NCBI GenBank assembly: GCA_023392635.1
Contig: JAEVYS010000018.1
Span: 1 to 64,000, forward strand
Direction: 5' to 3'
Length of the DNA stretch: 64,000 nt
DNA from: Actinomycetes bacterium
GTDB taxonomy: Bacteria > Actinomycetota > Actinomycetes > Propionibacteriales > Propionibacteriaceae
Below are positions 35,609-44,610 of this stretch, in pieces (position 1 is the stretch's first letter; the number at the start of each line of letters is the position of its first letter). Below the pieces are notes generated by a model. It saw nothing but the letters and a program-made list of their open reading frames with translations. It ran no database searches and was not told the DNA's origin. Made by a program: the position numbers and the translations under genes.

Positions 35609-36208
35609 GTGGAGACGGAGCCTTGGGTGATCCGGCGACCGACCGGCGAGGACGGCGGTGCCCTCGCCGCGATGTTGACGCAGCTGGACCGAGAGACGAC
35701 CTTCATGATGCTCGAGCCCGGCGAGCGGTCCGAGGACCCGAGGGAGCTTGCCGCGTGGATCACCGCGATGGATCCGGGGAGCGAGTGCTATCTGGCACTG
35801 TTCCGTGGTCCACGGGCGTTCGGCTTCGCTCACGCCGAGCGGGGCCGCTACCGACGGACCCGCCACTGCGCCGTGGTCGTGATCGGAATGCTCGCCGACG
35901 TCCGTCGGGCCGGATGGGGACGTCGCCTCCTCGCCGGGATCGACGCGTGGGCCCTCGACGTGGGGGTGATCCGCCTCGAGTTGACCGTGATGATCCACAA
36001 CGCCACGGCGATCACGCTCTACGAGAAGTGCGGTTACCAGTTCGAGGGGCGGCGGAGCGCATCCCTGGTGATCGACCAGGAACCGGTCGATGAACTGGCG
36101 ATGGCCAAGATCCTTCCCCTGCGCCAGAACCCGACGGACGAAGGGGGGCCAGCCCCCGGGAGGATCGGGGAGGTGGCCGGCTGTCGGTGGACCGGTGCCG
36201 GTCCCTAG
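35609..36208 (+). CDS. GNAT-family N-acetyltransferase
   Basis: The 199-residue protein has the GNAT fold. The acetyl-CoA-binding loop is DVRRAGWGRRLL, and the strand motif LELTVMIHNATAITLYEKCGYQFEGRR is typical. The substrate is unknown; RimI/L-like protein acetylation or small-molecule acetylation are possible. GTG 35609 is the preferred start. A proline/glycine-rich tail of ~25 residues follows the fold. It is transcribed away from the AroE-like gene. Confidence 0.85.
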   Translation: METEPWVIRRPTGEDGGALAAMLTQLDRETTFMMLEPGERSEDPRELAAWITAMDPGSECYLALFRGPRAFGFAHAERGRYRRTRHCAVVVIGMLADVRRAGWGRRLLAGIDAWALDVGVIRLELTVMIHNATAITLYEKCGYQFEGRRSASLVIDQEPVDELAMAKILPLRQNPTDEGGPAPGRIGEVAGCRWTGAGP

Positions 36209-36301
36209 GTTGGTGCCACGGGCAGCAGCCAACTCCTGGTGGGGGCAGCCGCTCGACCTGCACCCGGGAGCCCGTCCCGGGCGCACGAGAAGGAGAACGT
36301 G

Positions 36302-37669
36302 ATGTCGATCGAGCGCCCGACAGGCGACAGCGGGCTCAGTGGCTACCGCGCAGCGTGGCGCCGCGTCCCGGGTACGACCGCCTACCTGGTCGTGAGCTTC
36401 GTGGTCTCCATGCTCGCCATCTCAGTCCTCAGCAGCGTCTTCTTCGCCGGACTGGGCATGGTGGTCCTGGTGGTGGGCCTGCCCCTCATGAGCGGAGCGC
36501 TGCAGCTGGCCCGCGGCCTGGGCACCGCCGAGCGGACCATGCTGGGCTGGACCGGCCGGCCCGAGGTGCCGGCACCGGTCTGGCGCGCACCCCGGGCCGA
36601 CGCGCCCTGGACCACCCGGCTCCTCGCGCCGCTGCGGTCGGGACACCACTGGTCCTACCTGCTCCACCAGATGCTGGTCAACCCGATCGTGAGCACCGTC
36701 GCCTTCGCCCTGACCGTCACGTGGTGGGCCACAGCCCTGGGCGGGCTCACCTACTGGGCCTGGCAGGTGTTCCTGCCGGAGCCGCAACTGGACCCGTGGG
36801 CGGTGTGGCTCCGCGATCGCGTGCCGCTCCTCCACGGCTGGAGCCCCGACGCGGCGGAGAGTGCCGTCTACCTCGCGGCGGGGTTCGTGTTCGGCGTCAC
36901 CCTCCCTTGGGTGATCGACGGACTGGGGCACCTGCGACATGCCCTCGCCACAGCCATGCTCGGCCGCTGGCCGTCCGACGATCTGGCGGCGAGGGCCGAG
37001 GCTGAGGCGGAGGCGCGCCAGTCGGCTGTGCACGCCGAGGACGCCGCGATGCGCCGCCTGGAGCGCGACCTCCACGACGGCCCCCAGCAGCGTCTCGTCC
37101 GCCTGCAGCTGGACCTCGCAGCCACCGAACGGCGTGCCGCGGCCGGTGACAACGACCAGGCGGTGGCCTACGCCAGGGAGGCCCAGCTCCAGGCGAAGGC
37201 CGCGCTGGAGGAGTTGCGCGCACTGTCCCGCGGGGTCGCGCCGCCACTGCTCGCCGATCGCGGCCTGGTCGCGGCGCTCTCCGCGCTCGCCGAGGACAGC
37301 CCGCTCCTGGTGCGGACCGATCTCGACCTGGTGGACACCTCCGTACCCCCCGAGGTCGCCCGGGCGACGTACTTCGTCGTCGCCGAACTGCTCACGAACG
37401 CGGCGAAGCATGCGGGCGCGGAGCAGGCGGAGGTCAGCGCCCGGGTGCACCTGGACGACCCCGCCCGGCTGCGGGTGACCGTGAGCGACGACGGTCGCGG
37501 CGGGGCCGTGATCACCGGGGGGCACGGCCTCGCCGGCCTGCAGGAGCGACTCCACGGCCTCCGGGGCACACTCACCGTGGAGAGCCCTCCGGGCGGTCCG
37601 ACTCGGGTCGATGTGGTGGTGCCACTGCCGGTCGACGGCCACCCGGCGCAGCTCCCGTCGCTATCGTGA
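36302..37669 (+). CDS. sensor-domain histidine kinase (HisKA_3 type)
   Basis: The 455-residue membrane kinase has a sensor domain with about five hydrophobic segments (residues 25-215), a charged helix, the phosphoacceptor motif ERDLHDGPQQRLVRL, and a NarX/DesK-type ATPase domain with LLTNAAKHAGA and GGHGLAGLQERL. ATG 36302 follows AGGAG by six bases. It pairs with the NarL-type regulator immediately downstream. The stimulus is unknown. Confidence 0.92.
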   Translation: MSIERPTGDSGLSGYRAAWRRVPGTTAYLVVSFVVSMLAISVLSSVFFAGLGMVVLVVGLPLMSGALQLARGLGTAERTMLGWTGRPEVPAPVWRAPRADAPWTTRLLAPLRSGHHWSYLLHQMLVNPIVSTVAFALTVTWWATALGGLTYWAWQVFLPEPQLDPWAVWLRDRVPLLHGWSPDAAESAVYLAAGFVFGVTLPWVIDGLGHLRHALATAMLGRWPSDDLAARAEAEAEARQSAVHAEDAAMRRLERDLHDGPQQRLVRLQLDLAATERRAAAGDNDQAVAYAREAQLQAKAALEELRALSRGVAPPLLADRGLVAALSALAEDSPLLVRTDLDLVDTSVPPEVARATYFVVAELLTNAAKHAGAEQAEVSARVHLDDPARLRVTVSDDGRGGAVITGGHGLAGLQERLHGLRGTLTVESPPGGPTRVDVVVPLPVDGHPAQLPSLS

Positions 37670-37673
37670 GCGC

Positions 37674-38378
37674 GTGACATCGCCCGGACCCGAGACAGCG
37701 GCCGCAGCCGGGGCGGGCGCGATCCGGATCCTCCTCGTCGAGGACTCCCTGTTGTTGCGCGAGGGACTCGTCCGGCTGTTCGAGGAGGCGGGCTACCAGA
37801 CGGTGGGCGCGCTCCCCGACGCGCACGACATCGTGGAGCGCGTCCGGGCGTTGGGCCCCGACGTGGTCGTGATGGACGTCCGATTGCCTCCCGACTTTCA
37901 CGACGAGGGGATCCGGGCTGCGCTCGAACTCCGCAGGGAGGCACCGCAGGTGGCCGTGCTGGTGCTCAGCCAGTACGTGGAGACGATCTACGCCCGGGAA
38001 CTGCTGGCCGATGCCCGGGGCGGGGTGGGCTACCTGCTGAAGGACCGGGTCACGTCCCTGACCGAGTTCACCGACGCCGTCCGACGGGTGCGGGACGGCG
38101 GCACCGTCCTCGACCCGCTGGTTGTGAAGCGGCTGGTCGCGGCCGCCCGCGACCCCCTGGCGGCGCTCACGCCCCGCGAACTCGACGTCCTCGAGTTGAT
38201 CGCGGAGGGGCTGAGCAACACCAGCATCGCCGAACGCCTGACGATCGGAACCGGTGCTGTGGAGAAGCACGTGAGCGCGATCTTCACCAAGCTGGGCCTC
38301 TCCGACTCCCTGTCCGCCCATCGCCGGGTGCTGGCGGTGCTGGCCTACCTGCAGCGCGGCTCGGCGGATCGGCACTGA
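37674..38378 (+). CDS. NarL/FixJ-family response regulator
   Basis: The 234-residue regulator has a receiver with phosphoacceptor Asp68 (VVVMDVRLPP) and a LuxR-type helix-turn-helix (LTPRELDVLELIAEGLSNTSIAERL...VEKHVSAIFTKL). It follows its kinase by 4 bp. TATCGT (37662-37667), inside the kinase's last codons, lies six bases before the GTG, so an additional leaderless promoter is possible. Confidence 0.92.
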   Translation: MTSPGPETAAAAGAGAIRILLVEDSLLLREGLVRLFEEAGYQTVGALPDAHDIVERVRALGPDVVVMDVRLPPDFHDEGIRAALELRREAPQVAVLVLSQYVETIYARELLADARGGVGYLLKDRVTSLTEFTDAVRRVRDGGTVLDPLVVKRLVAAARDPLAALTPRELDVLELIAEGLSNTSIAERLTIGTGAVEKHVSAIFTKLGLSDSLSAHRRVLAVLAYLQRGSADRH

Positions 38379-38400
38379 TCGTCGGCCCGTCGGTGGAAGG

Positions 38401-39111
38401 ATGCTCGGCGTGGACGGCCTGCGGACGACGGTGGCGGGCGTCCCGGCGATGGCCTGGGGCGCGCCGGCCCGGTCGGTGCTCCTCGCCGTGCACGGCCTGT
38501 TCGGGAACAAGCAGGACGGCGCCATCCGGCTCGCAGCAGCGGCGGCCGTCCCGCTGGGCTACCAGGTCGTGGGCGTTGACCTTCCCGGACACGGTGAGCG
38601 GACCGATGCTGACCGCCTGGTGCCCTGGCACTGTGGTCCCGAACTCGCCGCCATCCACGACGCGCTCACGTCGTCGGGACGCCCCGTGGACCTGTTCGCC
38701 TGCAGCCTCGGTGCCTACTTCTCGCTCCTAGGACTCGCTGACCGCGCCGTCGGACGCGCGGTGCTGATCTCGCCCCTGGTCGACATGGCCGCCCACATCG
38801 ACCGGCTCATGACCGCGCGGGGCATCGACGAGAAGCACCTCCGGGCAGCGCGGAGGATCACCTTCGACGACGGTCAGTACCTCGACTGGCACTACCGCAG
38901 GTACGCCCGCACCCACCCCATCCGCTGGAACCGGCCCACCGACGTACTCCGGGGTGGCGGTCACGAGGTGGTGCCCGGCGCCGACATCGCCGCCTTCGCC
39001 GCAGCGACCGGTGCCCGCGTGCGACACATCGACGCGGGTCATGCCTTCACGACGGCCGAGGACCCGCTCGTCCTCGACTGGTTGAGGACCGTCTTCGCCG
39101 ACCCACGCTGA
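38401..39111 (+). CDS. alpha/beta hydrolase
   Basis: This 236-residue protein has the alpha/beta hydrolase pattern: the oxyanion strand VHGLFGNKQ, VVGVDLPGHGERT and a nucleophile elbow FACSLGAYFS, where the first glycine of GxSxG is replaced by alanine. The catalytic histidine is probably in IDAGHAFT. The substrate is unknown. The ATG at 38401 is accepted. GTG 38410 is a credible alternative, because an AAGGAT ends seven bases before it, the leaderless pattern of this genome. Confidence 0.8.
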   Translation: MLGVDGLRTTVAGVPAMAWGAPARSVLLAVHGLFGNKQDGAIRLAAAAAVPLGYQVVGVDLPGHGERTDADRLVPWHCGPELAAIHDALTSSGRPVDLFACSLGAYFSLLGLADRAVGRAVLISPLVDMAAHIDRLMTARGIDEKHLRAARRITFDDGQYLDWHYRRYARTHPIRWNRPTDVLRGGGHEVVPGADIAAFAAATGARVRHIDAGHAFTTAEDPLVLDWLRTVFADPR

Positions 39112-39139
39112 CGGCCGCCCGATCCCTGGGCGGCGACGG

Positions 39140-39213
39140 TGGGCGCAGAGGGACTCGAACCCCCGACCCCCTCCTTGTAAGGGAGGTGCTCTAACCAACT
39201 GAGCTATGCGCCC
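39140..39213 (-). tRNA. tRNA-Val (anticodon UAC)
   Basis: The acceptor stem GGGCGCA/TGCGCCC, the D-arm with AGCTCAGTTGGTTAGAGC, the anticodon arm CCTCC-CTTACAA-GGAGG and a T-arm with GGTTCGAGTCC form a full cloverleaf. The anticodon TAC reads GUA valine codons. The CCA end is not encoded, since the bases after the discriminator A are CCG. Confidence 0.96.
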
Positions 39214-39280
39214 GCAGTGGGACATCTTAGGGTGCCAGCGGCGAGCGCCGGCGGCGGAGGCCGGCCGACTCGGCTCACGG

Positions 39281-40192
39281 TCACCCGGTGAGGCGTGCGC
39301 GCAGCCTCTCCACCGTCCTGCTGGAGAGCCCCAGGCCGTCGGTGAGGTAGTTCTCGACCGTTCCGTACCGGGAGTACAGCTCGTCGAGGGCGGCACCGAG
39401 GTAGCTCGCCTCGACCCGCTGGTGCGCCCGGTCGATCCGTGCGGCGAGGAGCCCCTTGGCAGCCAGCGTCCTGCGGTAGGACGCGGCGATGGCGCCGGCC
39501 CGGTAGGCGTTCGACTTCAGGTACTCGGTGATGACGTCGGCGCGCTCCGCGCCGGCGGCCAGCAGGAGGACGGCGGAGATCCAGCCGGTGCGGTCCTTGC
39601 CCGCCTGGCAGTGGATGAGCACCGGCCCGGTCGCGGACGCGATCAGCCGGAGCACGTCGGCGGTCCGTGCACGCTCGTACGCGCTGGTCACGAACTCGGC
39701 GTTCATCCGGCGCATGGCTGCGCGGGCGTCGGCCACGCTGGACCCCGTGGCACGGGGGCCACCGCCGGGCCCGAACAGGTCGACCCGGACGTGGCGGGCG
39801 CCGGCGACCTCAGGGTCGGGTTGGGCGCGTGCGACCGGTTCGGTCCGCAGGTCGATGACGAGAGCCAGCCCTGCCCTGCTCAGCCGCCGCAGGTCCGAGC
39901 GCGAGGCGGTCAGGAGCTTCGCCGACCGGTACACGACGCCCGGGGAGAGCCGGCGCCCGTCCGACAGCCGCAGTCCCGGCCCGGCGACGTCACGGAAGTT
40001 CACCACCGAGGACAGGGCCAGCGGTGCCGTCGTAGGGGCGGTGGGCTCCGGGGTCGCCGTCGTCGCGGCGGCGGACGGGGTCGCACGCGAGGGGGGACCG
40101 CTGCCGCTGGCGGTGGCCACCGGTGGAACGGTGGACGGCGGGGACGTACAGCCGCCGACCGCCAGCGCCGCAGCGACGGCCCACGAGACCAC
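39281..40192 (-). CDS. tyrosine-protein phosphatase, probable lipoprotein
   Basis: The protein of ~303 residues has a lipobox AVGGC near the N-terminus and a Thr/Pro/Ala-rich linker. A tyrosine/phosphoinositide phosphatase domain follows, with VVNFRDVAG, VIDLRTEPV and the P-loop HCQAGKDRTGW, characteristic of bacterial Y_phosphatase3 enzymes. The start is uncertain. GTG 40192 is the only standard start near the signal, and the short N-region lacks the usual positive charge. If secreted, it would act on extracellular phosphoester or phosphotyrosine substrates. Confidence 0.8.
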   Translation of the reverse strand: MVSWAVAAALAVGGCTSPPSTVPPVATASGSGPPSRATPSAAATTATPEPTAPTTAPLALSSVVNFRDVAGPGLRLSDGRRLSPGVVYRSAKLLTASRSDLRRLSRAGLALVIDLRTEPVARAQPDPEVAGARHVRVDLFGPGGGPRATGSSVADARAAMRRMNAEFVTSAYERARTADVLRLIASATGPVLIHCQAGKDRTGWISAVLLLAAGAERADVITEYLKSNAYRAGAIAASYRRTLAAKGLLAARIDRAHQRVEASYLGAALDELYSRYGTVENYLTDGLGLSSRTVERLRARLTG

Positions 40193-40211
40193 CAGGAGCG
40201 GTGGTCGGCCC

Positions 40212-40682
40212 TTAACGGCGCCCGCCCTTGGGTCGCACCAGCTTGTGCGCCTCCCAACCCTTCGACACCGCTGCGGTGTTGGCGAGCGCAAGGCCCGCGG
40301 TGAGCGCGGCCTCGGCGAGGTCGGCGGGGTCGACGTGGCCCTCCCGGCCGATGCGAGGGGTGAACAGCCAGATGTGGCCGCGACCGGTGAGGTCGGTGAG
40401 GGCGTCCACCAGCCCGTCGCCCAGGTCACCGTCCTCGTCGCGCCACCACAGGAGTACGACGTCGACGGCCTCGAGCGCCTCGTAGACGAAGTCGTCGCCG
40501 AGCACGTCCAGGACGGCCGAGCGCACGCCCTCGTCGACGTCCTCGTCCCAGCCGAGTTCCTGGACCGCCAGACCCGGGACGATCCCGAGCGCGGTCGCGA
40601 TCGACGACTCCGCCGTCGGCCTGGGCGCGGTACTCACGCGCTCGTCCCCACTCTCTGTCGGTGAAGCTGTTCGGTTAGGCAT
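40212..40682 (-). CDS. DUF3052 family protein
   Basis: The 156-residue acidic protein (ALGIVPGLAVQELGWDEDVDE, VVLLWWRDEDGDL, WLFTPRIGREGHV) matches the actinobacterial DUF3052 family, which commonly lies beside aceE. No function is known. The ATG at 40682 is taken; GTG 40637 would shorten it by 15 residues. It ends in a basic RPKGGRR tail 19 bp before the phosphatase gene. Confidence 0.85.
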   Translation of the reverse strand: MPNRTASPTESGDERVSTAPRPTAESSIATALGIVPGLAVQELGWDEDVDEGVRSAVLDVLGDDFVYEALEAVDVVLLWWRDEDGDLGDGLVDALTDLTGRGHIWLFTPRIGREGHVDPADLAEAALTAGLALANTAAVSKGWEAHKLVRPKGGRR

Positions 40683-40722
40683 TCAGCCTGCCAGAAAGGC
40701 TACCGCCGAGAAAAGAAGGGGG

Positions 40723-43488
40723 TCAGGAGTCGCCGCCGACCGCGCCGGAGGCGCCCGCCGTCACGTCGAGGATGCGGTACTGCTCGGCCGCCCTCGCCGG
40801 CCAGCTCGGATCGACCTGCCCGGACGCCGCCAGCTGCTGGAGCGTGCGGACCACGATCGACGGCCCGTCGATGTGGAAGAACCGCCGCGCCGCCGCCCGG
40901 GTGTCGGAGAAGCCGAAGCCGTCTGCGCCCAATGAGGCGAAATCGCCCGGAACCCAGTTGAGAATCTGGTCCTGCACCTGGCGCATGTAGTCCGAGACGG
41001 CGACCACCGGCCCGGGACGCCCCGCCAGCTTCTGGGTCACCCACGGCACCGGGTTGTCCTGGCCGGGGTGCAGGAAGGCCTGCTCGTCGCAGGCAAGCCC
41101 GTCGCGGCGCAGCTCGTTCCAGCTGGTCACGCTCCAGACGTCCGCCACCACTCCGAAGTCCCGCTTGAGCAACTCCTGGGCCTCCAGCGCCCACGCCACC
41201 CCCACACCGGAGGCGAGCAGCTGCGCGCGGCGTGCATCCTGCCCGACACCCTCGAAGCTGCCCTCCTTCAGCAGGTACATGCCCCGCACGATGCCCTCGA
41301 CGTCCACGTTCTCGGGTTCCTCCGGCTGGGGCGCCGGCTCGTTGTAGACGGTCAGGTAGAAGATCACGTCCTCGGGGTTCTCCCCGTACATGCGCTTCAG
41401 CCCCGACTCCACGATGTGGGCGATCTCGTAGCCGTAGGCGGGGTCGTACGCGACCACGGCGGGGTTGGTGGCGGCCAGCATGTGGCTGTGGCCGTCCATG
41501 TGCTGGGTGCCCTCGCCGGTCAGTGTCGTGCGGCCGGCGGTGGCGCCGATCAGGAACCCACGCGCGAGCTGGTCCGCAGCGGCCCAGATCGCGTCCGCGG
41601 TGCGCTGGAAGCCGAACATCGAGTAGAAGACGTAGATCGGAACCATCGGCACACCGTGCGTGGAGTACGAGGAGCCGACCGCCTGGAAGGCGGCGGTGGA
41701 GCCGGCCTCGTTGATGCCGGTGTGGAGGATCTGGCCGCGCGTCGACTCCCGGTAGGCGAGCATCAGCTCGTGGTCGACCGGGGTGTAGTTCTGGCCGTGC
41801 GGGGAGTAGATCTTGATCGTCGGGAAGAACGAGTCCATGCCGAAGGTCCGGGCCTCGTCCGGGATGATCGGCACCACGTGCGGCGCGAACTCCTTGTCGC
41901 GCATGAGGTCCTTCAGCAGCCGGACGAACGCCATCGTGGAGGCGACGGGCTGGTTCCCGGAGCCCTTCTTGACGCCGGAGTACGCGCTCGGCTCGGGCAG
42001 CTTGATCGGCATCACCGTGCGGGTGCGACGTTCGGGGACGGGCCCGCCGAGCACGCGGCGGCGCTCGAGCACGTACTGGATGCGCTCGTCGTTCGGGCCG
42101 GGGTTCACGTACGGAGGCTGGTACGGGTTCTCCTCCAGCACGGCGTCGGTGATCGGCATGTCCAGGCGGTCGCGGAACTGCTTGAGGTCGTCCAGTGCCA
42201 GCTTCTTCATCTGGTGCGTGGCGTTGCGGCCGGCGAAGTGGCTGCCGAGGAAGTAGCCCTTGATGGTGTGGGCGAGGATGACCGTCGGGGCACCCTGGAA
42301 CTCGCTGGCCGCCTTGTAGGCCGCGTAGACCTTGTGGTAGTCGTGCCCACCGCGGGTCAGCTTCCAGATCCGGTCGTCCGACCAGTCCTCGACCATCTTG
42401 GCCGTCCTCGGATCGCGTCCGAAGAAGTTCTTGCGGACGTAGGCGCCGTCGTTGGCCTTGAACGTCTGGTAGTCGCCGTCGGGCGTCGAGTTCATCACGT
42501 TCAGCAGGGCGCCGTCACGGTCCTGCGCGAGCAGCGGGTCCCAGCCGCGTCCCCACACGACCTTGATCACGTTCCAGCCGGCGCCGCGGAAGAAGCTCTC
42601 CAGCTCCTGCATGATCTTGCCGTTGCCCCGCACCGGGCCGTCCAGCCGCTGCAGGTTGCAGTTCACGACGAACGTGAGGTTGTCGAGACCCTCGTAGGCG
42701 GCCAGCTGGAGGGCGCCCCGGCTCTCCACCTCATCCATCTCCCCGTCGCCGAGGAAGGCCCACACCCGCTGCTCAGCCGTGTTCTTCAGGCCGCGGTTGT
42801 GGAGGTACTTGTTGAACTGGGCCTGGTAGATCGCGGCGATCGGGCCGAGGCCCATCGACACGGTCGGGAACTGCCAGAACGTCGGCATCTGCCGCGGGTG
42901 CGGATACGAAGGGAGCGCACGGACGCGGCCGTCGACGAGGTGGCTCTTCTCCTGGCGGAAGCCGTTGAGGTCATGCTCGTCCAGGCGTCCCTCGAGGAAG
43001 GCGCGGGCGTACATGCCGGGGCTGGCGTGGCCCTGGAAGAACACCTGGTCGCCGCCACCGGGGTGGTCCTGTCCGCGGAAGAAGTGGTTGAAGCCGACCT
43101 CGTACAGCGTGGCGGAGGAGGCGTAGGACGAGATGTGGCCGCCGACGCCGACACCGGGACGCTGGGCGCGGTGCACCATCATGGCGGCGTTCCACCGCGC
43201 GAGGCGGCGGAACTTGCGCTCCAGGTCGACGTCGCCGGGATACCAGGGCTCGCGCTCGGCCGGGATCGTGTTCACGTAGTCCGTCGCGGTGAGCGACGGC
43301 AGGCCCAGGTGCTGGTCACGGGCACGCTCCAGCAGCCGCAGCATGATGTAGCGGGCACGGTTGCGCCCGTCGGAGTCGATCATCATGTCGAGCGACTCGA
43401 GCCACTCGGCGGTCTCGTCCGAATCGATGTCGGGAAGGTTGGTCGGCAATCCGTTCAGGATCGGGCCGACCGAATCGCGAGGAGCCAC
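40723..43488 (-). CDS. aceE: pyruvate dehydrogenase E1 component (homodimeric AceE)
   Basis: AceE decarboxylates pyruvate with thiamine diphosphate and passes the acetyl group to E2. The 921-residue length is typical of the homodimeric type. Signatures include [24 protein letters not shown], the ThDP motif beginning [10 protein letters not shown] and ending NCN, and [23 protein letters not shown] 43488 is preferred because AAAGG precedes it by seven bases; a TTG at 43503 is less likely. E2 and E3 genes are not in the window. Confidence 0.96.
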   Translation of the reverse strand: MAPRDSVGPILNGLPTNLPDIDSDETAEWLESLDMMIDSDGRNRARYIMLRLLERARDQHLGLPSLTATDYVNTIPAEREPWYPGDVDLERKFRRLARWNAAMMVHRAQRPGVGVGGHISSYASSATLYEVGFNHFFRGQDHPGGGDQVFFQGHASPGMYARAFLEGRLDEHDLNGFRQEKSHLVDGRVRALPSYPHPRQMPTFWQFPTVSMGLGPIAAIYQAQFNKYLHNRGLKNTAEQRVWAFLGDGEMDEVESRGALQLAAYEGLDNLTFVVNCNLQRLDGPVRGNGKIMQELESFFRGAGWNVIKVVWGRGWDPLLAQDRDGALLNVMNSTPDGDYQTFKANDGAYVRKNFFGRDPRTAKMVEDWSDDRIWKLTRGGHDYHKVYAAYKAASEFQGAPTVILAHTIKGYFLGSHFAGRNATHQMKKLALDDLKQFRDRLDMPITDAVLEENPYQPPYVNPGPNDERIQYVLERRRVLGGPVPERRTRTVMPIKLPEPSAYSGVKKGSGNQPVASTMAFVRLLKDLMRDKEFAPHVVPIIPDEARTFGMDSFFPTIKIYSPHGQNYTPVDHELMLAYRESTRGQILHTGINEAGSTAAFQAVGSSYSTHGVPMVPIYVFYSMFGFQRTADAIWAAADQLARGFLIGATAGRTTLTGEGTQHMDGHSHMLAATNPAVVAYDPAYGYEIAHIVESGLKRMYGENPEDVIFYLTVYNEPAPQPEEPENVDVEGIVRGMYLLKEGSFEGVGQDARRAQLLASGVGVAWALEAQELLKRDFGVVADVWSVTSWNELRRDGLACDEQAFLHPGQDNPVPWVTQKLAGRPGPVVAVSDYMRQVQDQILNWVPGDFASLGADGFGFSDTRAAARRFFHIDGPSIVVRTLQQLAASGQVDPSWPARAAEQYRILDVTAGASGAVGGDS

Positions 43489-43581
43489 AGCGCAGCCTTT
43501 CAATGGATTTCGAGCACAAGATCGTTGCGCAACCTGACCTTACCCGGCGGCGCGGGAGGCAGCGCCAGTCGGTGACCATGA

Positions 43582-44610
43582 TCAGCGCCGGGCACGGCTC
43601 CACGCCAGGAGGTCGGCCACCGGCCAGGTGTTGACGACCCGCTCCGCCGGAATGCCGGCTGAGGTCGCCCGGGCGGCGCCGTGGGCGGGGAACTCGAGCT
43701 GGCCGGGTGCGTGCGCGTCGGAGTCGATGGCGAACAGGCACCCGGTCTCCAGAGCCAGGGCGAGCAGGTCGTCGGGCGGGTCGGCCCGTTCGGGACGGGA
43801 GTTGATCTCCACCGCCACGTCGAAGGACCGGCAGGCCTCGAACACCACCTCCGCGTCGAAGGTGCTCTGCGGACGCGTGCCCCGCCCGCCGGTGATCAGC
43901 CTCCCGGTGCAGTGGCCGAGGACGTTGGTGAACGGGTTGGCGATGGCGGCGACCATCCGGCGGGTCATCGCCTCGGCATCCATCCGGAGCTCGGAGTGGA
44001 CGCTCGCCACGACGACGTCCAGCCGTCCGAGCATCGCGGCGGTCTGGTCGAGCCCGCCGTCGGAGAGGATGTCCACCTCGATGCCGGACAGCAGTCGGCA
44101 CCCCTCGCCGTCCTCGTTCAGCCGGGCCAGCTCGTCCAACTGGGCGCGCAACCGCTCCTCGCTCAGTCCGTTGGCCACCGTGAGCCTCGGCGAGTGGTCG
44201 GTGATCGCGAGGTACTCCCGGCCGAGCATCGTGGCGGTCTCCCGGCACCGCTCCATCGGGGCGCTGCCGTCGGAGGCGTCGGTGTGGCTGTGGAGGTCGC
44301 CGCGCAGCTGCTCGAGCAGCTCCTCGCCGCCGGTGGCCAGCGGGCCGGCCTCGGCGCGCAGCTTCGCCAGCCGGTCGGGAACCCGTCCCGCGACAGCCTG
44401 GGCGACGACGCTCGCTGTGGACTCCCCCAGCCCTGGCAGCTTCCGCCAGCTGCCCGCCGACGCGTGCTGTGCGAACTCCGCGGGGCTCAGGGCTGAGACC
44501 ACGTCGGCCGCGGCGCGGAACGCGCGCACCTTGTACGGCTCGGCGAGGACCCGCTCCATCAGGTAGGCGATCTCCCGCAGCGCGGTGACCGGGTCGAGGG
44601 GGGTCGTCAC
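43582..44610 (-). CDS. PHP-domain phosphoesterase with HhH N-terminus (PolX-like without polymerase)
   Basis: The 342-residue protein begins with a helix-hairpin-helix-like region (KLPGLGESTASVVAQAV, about 55-72) and continues as a PHP metallo-phosphoesterase. Ligand motifs are GDLHSHTDASDG, AITDHSP, GIEVDIL, VVASVHSE, LGHCTGR and FAIDSDAHAP. The polymerase domain of PolX is absent. A role in DNA end processing or phosphate ester hydrolysis is inferred from family. The GTG start overlaps the upstream repeat-protein stop by GTGA. Confidence 0.85.
   Translation of the reverse strand: MTTPLDPVTALREIAYLMERVLAEPYKVRAFRAAADVVSALSPAEFAQHASAGSWRKLPGLGESTASVVAQAVAGRVPDRLAKLRAEAGPLATGGEELLEQLRGDLHSHTDASDGSAPMERCRETATMLGREYLAITDHSPRLTVANGLSEERLRAQLDELARLNEDGEGCRLLSGIEVDILSDGGLDQTAAMLGRLDVVVASVHSELRMDAEAMTRRMVAAIANPFTNVLGHCTGRLITGGRGTRPQSTFDAEVVFEACRSFDVAVEINSRPERADPPDDLLALALETGCLFAIDSDAHAPGQLEFPAHGAARATSAGIPAERVVNTWPVADLLAWSRARR

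Noticed and set aside
39281..40429. Longer tyrosine phosphatase start at 40429
   Set aside because: It would overlap the DUF3052 gene for over 200 bp in another frame and bury the lipoprotein signal.
41068..43575. Long open frame opposite aceE
   Set aside because: Antisense shadow of a conserved enzyme; no domain and no ribosome site.
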